Origin: SIG351 sp045627045
GTDB taxonomy: Bacteria; Bacillota; Clostridia; HGM11327
Reading direction: 5' to 3'
DNA: 30,317 bases
Assembly: GCA_045627045.1 (NCBI GenBank)
Contig: JAZQMY010000057.1
Location: 1-30,317 of the forward strand
Shown here in pieces: positions 23,265-29,633 of this stretch (within the stretch, counting starts at the first letter, position 1; each line of letters opens with the position of its first letter). The position numbers and the translations under genes were made by a program. The notes beneath the pieces were generated by a model. The model searched no databases and was not told where the DNA came from. It saw nothing but the letters and a program-made list of their open reading frames with translations.

Positions 23265-24695
23265 TTATTCAACATAATAGCCGTTTTCCTGTGCCCACTG
23301 GATTGACTGACCGCCGCCCCATGTGATGTCTTCAAGATTGCCCTTGAATTCTGCCTTCATACCCATGTTGAAGTAGAAAGGACAGCCGTCAAAACCAAAT
23401 CCCGTGATTGTTGCAGGGAAAATAACCTTCTCAACGTAGCTTTCAGGATCGCCCCAGCCTCCGTTTTCTTCGATTGCAAGGCCCTTTACGCCATCCCAGC
23501 CTTTTCTTGCTCCGAGGAGGTCCCACGGAATGTATGTGATTGTTTCGCCGTTGATTACTTCAGGAATCTCAACTTCTGTTATGAGTGTTCTGTCAACGTC
23601 ATCTGATACAACGATGTACGGGCAGATTCTGCCTTCGCCATCAACGTATGTATCCCATGTGTAGAGCTCTTCGGGCTCATCATCTCTTGGAACGATTTCT
23701 ACATTGAAGCCATTTTCTGTTGCCCATGATTCAGCGTATGAACCTGCGTGGCACTTGATTGTAACCTTTGAATTGTCACGGTCACGGTTGAATTCCTTGG
23801 CGATGCTTGTTACAGAATCAGGTATATAAACCCACTCAACCTTATTCGCATCATAAAGAAATCTCTTTCCTATCTTTTCGCAGCCCTCATTGATTGTGAC
23901 TGTCTTTACCTTTGAATAGTTGAAGTTGCCGAAGCAATCTCTGTTCTCCAAAGCAGGATTTCTGAAGAGATATTCACCAACATACTTTGTGCCTTCCGGA
24001 AGGACAATATTCTCGGCAGGAGCAATGTATGCAAGGCCTGAGCCAAGGAGCATTACGCCGTCATGAGCCTGCAGATAGTTGGAAATTGCAGGGCAGTAGC
24101 CAAGCGGAGCCTTCCACATTTCAACAACATCAATGCCATCCTCAAAGATGATCTCTCTGAGCTCGCCTGCGCCGCTGATGAATGACTCGTTTTCAATTAC
24201 CTTGATCGTATTCGGAACGTAGAGCTTCTCGATGTAGTTTTCAGGCTCACCCCATGTTCCGTCTTCAAAATCATAACAAAGACCTTTTCTGCCATAATCC
24301 TTTGATCTTGCGCCAAAAATATCCCACGGTATTGTCGTAACCGGATGGCCGTCGATTTCTCTCGGTATTTCTACCTCTGTGATATCGTAGTAAGTGCAGC
24401 CTTCCTTTATTACAATACAAATATAAGCAGAGCCATCAGGCTGAACTGTATATTCCCATGTGTAACGCTCGTTAACCGGCGGAAGCGGTGTAGGAGTAGG
24501 TGTAGGTGTCGGATCGGGTGTCGGATCCGGTGTTGAAGTAGCTTCAGGTGTAGAAGTTACTTCAGGTGCAACTGTAGGTTCAGCTGACTGTCCGGGTGTT
24601 TCTGATGCTGTAGGTGTTACTGTTGAATTACATCCAGCAAAAACACAGACGGAAAGTGCAACAACCAAAAGAATTGCAAAAATCTTTCTTGTCAT
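23265..24695 (-). CDS. BspA-like (LRR_5-type) surface lipoprotein with internal duplication
   Basis: 476 residues. A signal peptide with lipobox FAGC (Cys22) is followed by a Thr/Pro-rich spacer (about 25-73) containing a run of TP repeats. The mature part holds degenerate leucine-rich strands of the BspA/LRR_5 type (for example VEWVYIPDSVTSIA, then the family-typical AGSYAESWATENGF). A region of about 85 residues occurs twice: about 78-165 and again near 345-430, sharing YTW, ITEVEIP, TxIPWDxxGAR, WG-P-E-Y-EK and P-TI. Such proteins are usually cell-surface adhesins or mucin/protein binders. AGAAAGGA precedes ATG 24695. Spacer composition resembles that of the lipoproteins at the left end, but the domains differ. 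Confidence 0.75.
   Translation of the reverse strand: MTRKIFAILLVVALSVCVFAGCNSTVTPTASETPGQSAEPTVAPEVTSTPEATSTPDPTPDPTPTPTPTPLPPVNERYTWEYTVQPDGSAYICIVIKEGCTYYDITEVEIPREIDGHPVTTIPWDIFGARSKDYGRKGLCYDFEDGTWGEPENYIEKLYVPNTIKVIENESFISGAGELREIIFEDGIDVVEMWKAPLGYCPAISNYLQAHDGVMLLGSGLAYIAPAENIVLPEGTKYVGEYLFRNPALENRDCFGNFNYSKVKTVTINEGCEKIGKRFLYDANKVEWVYIPDSVTSIAKEFNRDRDNSKVTIKCHAGSYAESWATENGFNVEIVPRDDEPEELYTWDTYVDGEGRICPYIVVSDDVDRTLITEVEIPEVINGETITYIPWDLLGARKGWDGVKGLAIEENGGWGDPESYVEKVIFPATITGFGFDGCPFYFNMGMKAEFKGNLEDITWGGGQSIQWAQENGYYVE
24480..24560 (-). repeat. Low-complexity Thr-Pro coding repeat
   Basis: Short near-repeats of GGTGTA and GGTGTCGGATC (plus-strand reading) encode the TP/DP spacer of the lipoprotein. 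Repeats of this kind can change length by slippage in steps of 6 nt without breaking the frame. Confidence 0.6.
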
Positions 24696-24729
24696 ATTTT
24701 TTTCCTTTCTGTATAAAAGATTAATTATA

Positions 24730-24757
24730 ATTATATATTATCTAAAGTAATTGTAAA
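24730..24757 (-). promoter_or_regulatory. Promoter for the BspA-like lipoprotein
   Basis: On the minus strand TTTACA (24757-24752), a 16-nt spacer and consensus TATAAT (24735-24730), with a leader of about 30 nt. The 223-nt gap is very AT-rich, so other TATAAT-like matches occur by chance. Confidence 0.55.
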
Positions 24758-24871
24758 CCTAAAAAAATAACCTGATATATAAAAAGTGGATTATAATAAC
24801 ACTTATTATTTTCTTTTTTCAGTTTTCATTCTATATATTGATGCAGATTAATCGGTTAAACAGGTTTTTCT

Positions 24872-24903
24872 GCAAAAAAAGTCCTGCTTTTTCAGCAGGA
24901 CTT
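24872..24903 (-). terminator. Terminator of the folT-cdaA-cdaR operon
   Basis: A 10-bp perfect stem AAGTCCTGCT/AGCAGGACTT (24879-24888, 24894-24903) with a 5-nt loop. TTTTTTT follows on the minus strand, 15 nt after the cdaR stop codon. Confidence 0.9.
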
Positions 24904-24918
24904 TTCTCATCATTCTTA

Positions 24919-25650
24919 TTAATCAGAAATAATAATAACATCGGCTGTGACGTTCACTGATACATTAACACTTTCGTGGTCGAACCTTATTCCCTTCGTT
25001 GAAATCTCATTTCCGAGAATATCAAGCAGGATCACATTCAGACTGGCGTCATAGCTCTGGCTTCTGCCGGTAACATCAATAACGATCTTTGCTCCTGCAA
25101 CATTCTTTGATATCGACTCGCCGCATGAGATATTGACCGTTTTCGTGTAGGCAATATTCTTTCTGTCAACTATATATCCTTTTGCAGGAGTTCCGACGAT
25201 TTCAAGTGTAATATTCAACGGCTTCGTAACCGTTTTCTCGATATTCACCTCAACGTTATCAATTCGAACGGCGCTGACACCCTCCGGGAGACCTTCTATC
25301 ACAGGCTTTGCAGTCTGTCTTCCCTCTGCCTTGAGAAGTGAAAGATCCACCACCGCAAGAAGATTTGACTCGTCAATATCCCTTATTGCTGATGCCTTTC
25401 CTTTGAGAACAGCATCTACCGTAATATTGTTGTCGCTTTCAATAACGGAAAGTGAATAATCGTTAAGTACTGCCGAGTTAGTATAAACGACCTGTATTCC
25501 TTCACAGCTTCTCGGAATGTTCGTTTCATCCTGTGTAGTGCATATGTACCAAAGAACAAGCGCTATCGCAAGCGAAATCAGGAGAAGCCAGAAAGATGAA
25601 ACTGTCTTTTTCCCTCTCATTGAGGATTTTGACGATGATCTTTCGCTCAT
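24919..25650 (-). CDS. cdaR: CdaR/YbbR-domain regulator of the c-di-AMP cyclase
   Basis: 243 residues. A Ser/Arg/Lys-rich cytoplasmic N-terminus and a single membrane helix (about 19-37) are followed by an extracytoplasmic region with YbbR-type repeats. It looks short: about two to three repeats, against up to four in Bacillus. CdaR binds and modulates CdaA at the membrane. Its ATG overlaps the cdaA stop as ATGA, so the genes are translationally coupled, and AAAGGAAG lies inside the cdaA end. In most Firmicutes glmM follows; here a strong terminator follows, so the usual cdaA-cdaR-glmM unit is split. Confidence 0.85.
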   Translation of the reverse strand: MSERSSSKSSMRGKKTVSSFWLLLISLAIALVLWYICTTQDETNIPRSCEGIQVVYTNSAVLNDYSLSVIESDNNITVDAVLKGKASAIRDIDESNLLAVVDLSLLKAEGRQTAKPVIEGLPEGVSAVRIDNVEVNIEKTVTKPLNITLEIVGTPAKGYIVDRKNIAYTKTVNISCGESISKNVAGAKIVIDVTGRSQSYDASLNVILLDILGNEISTKGIRFDHESVNVSVNVTADVIIISD

Positions 25651-26504
25651 TTTACATTACTTCCTTTCAATGAAGACTTTGAGCTCTTTTTTTCAGGAAC
25701 TTCAACAGTAAATATCTCAAGCAATCTTTCTCTGAGACGCTGAACATCCACATTTCTGAAAAGCGTTCCGTTTTCAGCTATTGAAATATAGCCCGTCTCC
25801 TCCGAAACAACTACGGCAAGAGCATCTGTGACCTCAGTAATACCGATTGCCGCTCTGTGTCTCATTCCGAGCTGGCTGGAAAGGAATCTGTTCTGCGTGA
25901 GCGGAAGCATGCAGGCTGCGGCTACAATTCTGTCCTGACGGATGATAACAGCGCCGTCATGAAGAGGAGCATTGTGTGTAAAAATATTTCCGAGAAGCTC
26001 TTCTGTTATCTTTGCATCTATCTGGATACCGCTTGATATGTAATCCTGAAGACCTGTCTGCTTTTCAATGACGATAAGTGCGCCCCAACGTCTTGCACCC
26101 ATGTCCTCTGCAACCTCTGCAATGCTGTTGACGATCCTCGAAGCATCGGACGGTGCGGTTCCCTGCGACTTTGTTGTAGTAAAATGGCCGAATTTTTCAA
26201 GTGCACGGCGAATTTCGGGCTGGAAAAGAACCACTATTGCAACAATGCCGACGCTCAGAAGGTTCTTGAATATCCAGTTGAGGGTCGTAAAGCCCACAAG
26301 ATTTGATATCCATGCGCAGACAATCACAAAGAACATGCCTCTGATGACCTGTCCCGCAGTGGTTTTTACTATGAACTTGAGAATAACAAATATAAAGAAC
26401 GTCAGAATGAGTATATCGAGGACATTTATGATAATGTCTGGAAAAACGATATACGGTTCAACAAAATTCTTGACGTCTCTCAGAAATCCTACTATTCTTT
26501 CCAT
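25647..26504 (-). CDS. cdaA: Diadenylate cyclase CdaA (c-di-AMP synthase)
   Basis: 285 residues. CdaA joins two ATP into c-di-AMP, the second messenger for potassium/osmolyte and cell-wall homeostasis. Three membrane helices (about 28-45, 52-70, 80-95) precede the DAC domain. Catalytic motifs are intact: DGA at 183-185 and RHR at 215-217, with the GALIVIE and HNAPLHDGA surroundings. The C-terminal tail is Lys/Ser-rich. AGGGA lies about 5 nt before ATG 26504. It is 38 nt downstream of the folT-like gene with no promoter or real terminator between them, only a weak 5-bp hairpin, so it is probably on the riboswitch-led transcript. Confidence 0.95.
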   Translation of the reverse strand: MERIVGFLRDVKNFVEPYIVFPDIIINVLDILILTFFIFVILKFIVKTTAGQVIRGMFFVIVCAWISNLVGFTTLNWIFKNLLSVGIVAIVVLFQPEIRRALEKFGHFTTTKSQGTAPSDASRIVNSIAEVAEDMGARRWGALIVIEKQTGLQDYISSGIQIDAKITEELLGNIFTHNAPLHDGAVIIRQDRIVAAACMLPLTQNRFLSSQLGMRHRAAIGITEVTDALAVVVSEETGYISIAENGTLFRNVDVQRLRERLLEIFTVEVPEKKSSKSSLKGSNVK

Positions 26505-26542
26505 ATCTTTCCCTGTCTTCTATTCAGACCGTTCTTTGCCGG

Positions 26543-27067
26543 TCAAAAGCCGTATTTTTTACCAAGTGCCTTTTTCAGTGCACCGATCACTACAATTTCA
26601 ATCACTGCCATTACCGCCGCAGTTATCAGCTTCTGTGAGCACCAGTACCAGTACGTTCCACCGTAAAGCTGAAGCAGACAAAGTGATTTGAGCAAGCCGG
26701 ATACCACAATCTCAGTTACCGAAATGCTGACGGCAAGAGCAATATAATTTTTCTTTCTGAAAAGATATTTATACATATCTCCCGAAACGGCTCCCATAAG
26801 TCCGGTGCAGAACGTGATCGTGATCAGAAAACCACCGCCCATTGAATTGATGAGATATCCGATGACATCGGCAAGAACACCGACAACGAACCCGTAAACG
26901 GGTCCGAAAACCATACCGGCAAGCATGATAGGGATAGTTCCGAGATTGAATCTCATTGCTTCACCTATCTGAATGGGTAACAACCGTGTGAGCACTACAC
27001 TGAGTGCCGTAAGCATAGCACATGATACCAGGGCTCTAACACGGGAATCAATACCTTTCTTTGACAT
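26543..27067 (-). CDS. folT: Folate ECF transporter substrate-binding (S) component, FolT-like
   Basis: 174 residues, about six hydrophobic helices, typical of ECF S components, which bind a vitamin and dock on the shared EcfA-A'-T module for import. The segments RFNLGTIPIMLAG and FGPVYGFVVGVLADVIGYL match the FolT group. The preceding THF riboswitch independently supports a folate role. ATG 27067 is chosen for its AAGGAGG site at 7 nt; the frame is open through the riboswitch to 27262 only by chance. The energising EcfA/A'/T genes are not in the window, as is usual for group II ECF systems. First gene of the operon with cdaA and cdaR. Confidence 0.88.
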   Translation of the reverse strand: MSKKGIDSRVRALVSCAMLTALSVVLTRLLPIQIGEAMRFNLGTIPIMLAGMVFGPVYGFVVGVLADVIGYLINSMGGGFLITITFCTGLMGAVSGDMYKYLFRKKNYIALAVSISVTEIVVSGLLKSLCLLQLYGGTYWYWCSQKLITAAVMAVIEIVVIGALKKALGKKYGF

Positions 27068-27138
27068 AAAAGGCCTCCTTCTCCGTACAGACCGACGCCT
27101 CTCATTATCAAAAAATATGCCGATGAACATATAATGAC

Positions 27139-27239
27139 AATGCACAGCGAATGCAACGTTATATCGCAGAAAAAATCCTTCGTCCGAAGGCGACATTCCA
27201 TCCCCCGGCACTTTACGCACAACGTTTACTCTGCACACC
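27139..27239 (-). promoter_or_regulatory. Tetrahydrofolate (THF) riboswitch
   Basis: The minus-strand leader of folT matches the THF aptamer layout. P1 pairs 27239-27231 with 27147-27139, including wobbles. AGAGTA follows P1. P2 is AACGTT (27226-27221) with AACGTT (27160-27155). The conserved GCG-AAAGTGCC and GGAATGTCG cores are present. P3 is CCGGGGG (27208-27202) with CCTTCGG (27190-27184), then ACGAAG, and TTGCATTCGCT leads back to P1. Inside it, CCTTC-GGAC-GAAGG followed by A and six T (27190-27170) forms a terminator-like hairpin that competes with P3. The expression platform downstream is not clear; the start site has a strong AAGGAGG. Confidence 0.85.
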
Positions 27240-27254
27240 AAATTTTTTGCGGAT

Positions 27255-27271
27255 GAGAACACTGTGTTCTC
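27255..27271. repeat. Perfect 17-nt palindrome at the folT transcription start
   Basis: GAGAACAC and GTGTTCTC flank a central T, a perfect dyad lying 12 nt downstream of the folT -10 element and 16 nt before the riboswitch. It may be a repressor operator, or a 5'-end hairpin that protects the leader. No T run follows, so it is not a terminator. Confidence 0.6.
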
Positions 27272-27282
27272 CCCTTGTTAAT

Positions 27283-27311
27283 ATTATAGCATATTTTCTT
27301 TATTTTTTCAA
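27283..27311 (-). promoter_or_regulatory. Promoter for the folT-cdaA-cdaR operon
   Basis: On the minus strand TTGAAA (27311-27306), a 17-nt spacer and an extended -10 TGCTATAAT (27291-27283). The 403-nt gap between folT and the divergent CBS gene holds this promoter, the palindrome, the riboswitch and the CBS promoter. The stretch 27312-27400 shows nothing recognisable. Confidence 0.8.
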
Positions 27312-27423
27312 TAAACAAAAAATGTATTATTAAAATAAATGCCCATTTTTTCAAAAAAGTGCGGCGAAAGAAATTATCTTTTCCGATAAATGAGAAAAAA
27401 TACTGTACTTTCAGCCGGATATG

Positions 27424-27432
27424 TGTTATAAT
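27424..27432 (+). promoter_or_regulatory. Extended -10 promoter for the DUF21/CBS gene
   Basis: TGTTATAAT at 27424-27432 is an extended -10 element with consensus TATAAT. The -35 region (near 27404) is poor. The start codon lies about 32 nt beyond the expected transcription start. Confidence 0.6.
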
Positions 27433-27470
27433 TATTATGAAATATTTTTTATTATTTGCGGAGGCTCATT

Positions 27471-28820
27471 TTGGATATTGAAGATATCCCCTTATGGTTT
27501 ATTATAGTTTTTCAGATATTGATCACTGCAATGAATGCAGGGCTTTCTGTTCTTCGTGTATCTGTAAGCTCACTCAGTGACGGCAGAGTGCGGAGACTTG
27601 CCGAGGATGGCGATCAGGATGCCATCAGTATGCTCAATATTGAAAACATCGACAGGAAATTATTCACGGCAATATCGTTTTCATACGTTCTCATAAACGT
27701 ACTTAGCGGAATATTCGTGATGTATCCCGTTGTCAGCATCATTCTCAAAGCCGCAAACGGCAGAATATCAGGCGCAGTCTTCTCTCTGCTCTTCATTATC
27801 GCACTCGTATTTCTCAATACAGTGTTCGGTTTTGTTCTTCCGGAGCGAATTGCCCAGGCAAAGGAAACGGAAAAGAGCTCACGTTCGAGAAGAAACGCCG
27901 CAATGCATCTTTTCAGGTTTCTTCGCCCTACAGTGTGGCTCCTTATCAGACTGTCCGATGCTCTTTCGGGACTTTTCGGTATTTCGGAGGACAATTCAGC
28001 ACAGGATGTAACCGAAGACGAAATTCTTCTGATGGTGGATCAGGGTGAAGAAAGCGGCTCGATTGAATCAAACGAAAAGGAAATGATTGAAAACGTTTTC
28101 AACTTCTCCTCAACGACCGCATCCGAAGTAATGACTCACAGAACAAACGTCATTGCGCTCTCCTCTGACGATCCCGATGAGGAAATACTGAACACCATCA
28201 TTCAGACGGGTAAATCACGTTTTCCGGTTTACGATGAAGATATCGACAGCATCACGGGAATACTTATTGCAAGAGATTACCTTCTGAATCTCCACTCGGC
28301 TTCACCCAAGCCGTTCAAAAAGCTTCTCCGTCCGGCGTATCTTGTTCCCGAAACGGTCAAGACAAACGTTCTCTTCCGTGATATGCAACTGAAAAACATT
28401 CATATGGCAGTTGTGGTCGATGAATACGGTGGCACGGCAGGAATCGTGACAATGGAAGACCTGCTTGAAGAGATCGTCGGAAACATCTATGACGAATTCG
28501 ACCAGACGACCGAGCAGAACGATATAGTCAAGCTTGAGGAAAACGTATGGAGAGTTGCAGGAAACGTTAATATGGAAACGCTTGCTGCCGCACTCGAGAC
28601 AGATATCGAATGCGACGAGGAATTTGAAACTCTCGGCGGTCTTGTTTTCAGCAGACTTTCCACGATTCCCGATGACGGAAGCCATCCCGAAATGTTTGTC
28701 AACGGACTTTATGTCTATGTCGAAGAGCTTTCAAACAGAAGAATAGAATGGGCAAGGGTTTCATTGATAATGGGGCCTGCTCCCGAAAAAGAACATGTCA
28801 GCGACAACGAAGAGCGCTGA
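27471..28820 (+). CDS. DUF21 (CNNM) / CBS-pair / CorC-HlyC membrane protein
   Basis: 449 residues, of the family often labelled hemolysin C or CorC, whose better-studied members act in Mg2+ (or Co2+) efflux. An N-terminal DUF21 membrane domain (about 1-170, with four hydrophobic segments) is followed by an acidic linker, a CBS pair (about 215-340, including SRFPVYDEDIDSITG and VVVDEYGGTAGIVTMED) and a CorC_HlyC domain (about 355-435). The start is TTG 27471 because GCGGAGG sits 7-8 nt before it; an in-frame TTG at 27456 lies upstream of that site. This is exactly the arrangement seen at murA. Role in virulence or lysis should not be assumed from the old name. Confidence 0.88.
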   Translation: MDIEDIPLWFIIVFQILITAMNAGLSVLRVSVSSLSDGRVRRLAEDGDQDAISMLNIENIDRKLFTAISFSYVLINVLSGIFVMYPVVSIILKAANGRISGAVFSLLFIIALVFLNTVFGFVLPERIAQAKETEKSSRSRRNAAMHLFRFLRPTVWLLIRLSDALSGLFGISEDNSAQDVTEDEILLMVDQGEESGSIESNEKEMIENVFNFSSTTASEVMTHRTNVIALSSDDPDEEILNTIIQTGKSRFPVYDEDIDSITGILIARDYLLNLHSASPKPFKKLLRPAYLVPETVKTNVLFRDMQLKNIHMAVVVDEYGGTAGIVTMEDLLEEIVGNIYDEFDQTTEQNDIVKLEENVWRVAGNVNMETLAAALETDIECDEEFETLGGLVFSRLSTIPDDGSHPEMFVNGLYVYVEELSNRRIEWARVSLIMGPAPEKEHVSDNEER

Positions 28821-28842
28821 AAATAATAAAATCCGACTGTCT

Positions 28843-28896
28843 GCAATGCTACGGGTGGATAAGGAAGCAATTCCGAATTCATTACCGTAGCATCGC
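28843..28896. repeat. Long imperfect hairpin downstream of the CBS gene
   Basis: GCAATGCTACGG (28843-28854) pairs with CCGTAGCATCGC (28885-28896) with one mismatch in 12. The 30-nt interior contains a GGAA-GCAA-TTCC mini-hairpin. No T run follows, so it is not a terminator by itself. It lies between the CBS stop codon and the strong terminator, close to the presumed mobile-element border. Confidence 0.6.
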
Positions 28897-28909
28897 AAAG
28901 GCAAAGAAA

Positions 28910-28949
28910 AACGCTCAGAAAGGCAGAAATGCTTTTCTGGGCGTTTTTC
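28910..28949 (+). terminator. Strong terminator after the CBS gene
   Basis: A 16-bp continuous stem (28910-28925 with 28930-28945, two G-U pairs) capped by a GAAA tetraloop, followed by a T run. It is the most stable hairpin seen in the window. Confidence 0.9.
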
Positions 28950-29022
28950 TATTTCGATAAATTCGCACATTCGATTTGTTTCACTCAATCGTCTACAATA
29001 TAGGCACAAGGAGGCGATAGGT

Positions 29023-29211
29023 ATGAAGATTAAACGAAAATACTTTTACTTGGACGACTTTGAACACAGGTTACTGGTCGGATGTCTTATGACGGCACGA
29101 AACGAGTACATTCATGAGGATAAGCCGATTGAGGACGTCAATGAGTTAATACTGAAAATCATTGATGTACCGAAGAAAAAGCTGAAAGTCATCTATAAGG
29201 AGGACGCATAA
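29023..29211 (+). CDS. Small unknown protein of the mobile element
   Basis: 62 residues, charged, no membrane segment and no recognised domain. The N-terminus MKIKRKYFYLDDFE and a C-terminal Lys-rich strand (KKKLKVIYKE) recall small conserved proteins found beside tnpV in Firmicutes elements; this is from memory and not checked. AAGGAGG lies at good distance before ATG 29023, and a possible promoter TTGTTT/TATAGG is at 28976-29004. Its stop overlaps the tnpV start by 1 nt (TAATG), which argues strongly that it is a real, translated gene. Confidence 0.7.
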   Translation: MKIKRKYFYLDDFEHRLLVGCLMTARNEYIHEDKPIEDVNELILKIIDVPKKKLKVIYKEDA

Positions 29212-29585
29212 TGGAAAAGTACATTACTGATGAACGCACGGGACTGAAATACGAGCTTGTTGGCGATTATTATCTCATTGCCGGTGATGAAGAACAGGAA
29301 GAACGCACCATTGGAATATGGGGACAACGGCACCTACGGCATCTGAAGCTGCACCATAGAATAGTTTATGCCGAGCTATTGACAAGCGGAAAACTGAATG
29401 ACTATCTTGCTGATTTCAACGAGCAAGCAGAGGATATGTTCTTTCGGCTGGTAAAAGAACTGGCTGATAAGGAAGGTATCACGGAAACGCTCAAAGCCGA
29501 AAAGCAGATGCTTTGGGTGCAGCGAATGAACACAGTGCAGCAAACGGCAACGGAAGCTGCCAATCACGATTTGATTTACACTTAA
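29211..29585 (+). CDS. tnpV: TnpV family transposon-encoded protein
   Basis: 124 residues, matching the TnpV family first named from Tn4451. The hallmark IGIWGQRHLRHLK, LLTSGKLNDYL, QAEDMFFRLV and the end LWVQRMN are all present. Its molecular role is not established; it may be a DNA-binding accessory protein of the element. AAGGAGG lies 7 nt before ATG 29211, which is coupled to the preceding gene. Length is normal and the gene is intact. A 12-bp-stem terminator follows. Confidence 0.88.
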   Translation: MEKYITDERTGLKYELVGDYYLIAGDEEQEERTIGIWGQRHLRHLKLHHRIVYAELLTSGKLNDYLADFNEQAEDMFFRLVKELADKEGITETLKAEKQMLWVQRMNTVQQTATEAANHDLIYT

Positions 29586-29586
29586 G

Positions 29587-29627
29587 AAAAGGTGCAGACT
29601 CTCCTCAGATGAGTTTCTGCACCTTTT
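29587..29627. terminator. Bidirectional terminator between tnpV and the sortase gene
   Basis: A 12-bp perfect stem AAAAGGTGCAGA/TCTGCACCTTTT (29587-29598, 29616-29627) with an inner ACTC/GAGT helix. The stem's own A and T runs provide T-rich ends on both strands. Confidence 0.8.
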
Positions 29628-29633
29628 GTCCTA

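Noticed and set aside
24480..24560. CRISPR-like or tandem DNA array
   Set aside because: The short near-repeats are in-frame codons of a Thr-Pro spacer, with no spacer sequences between repeats.
26505..26545. Terminator between folT and cdaA
   Set aside because: Only a 5-bp GACCG/CGGTC hairpin is present and no T run follows.
27068..27262. N-terminal extension of FolT by 65 residues
   Set aside because: The region is the THF riboswitch and leader; ATG 27067 has a strong AAGGAGG and gives a family-length protein.
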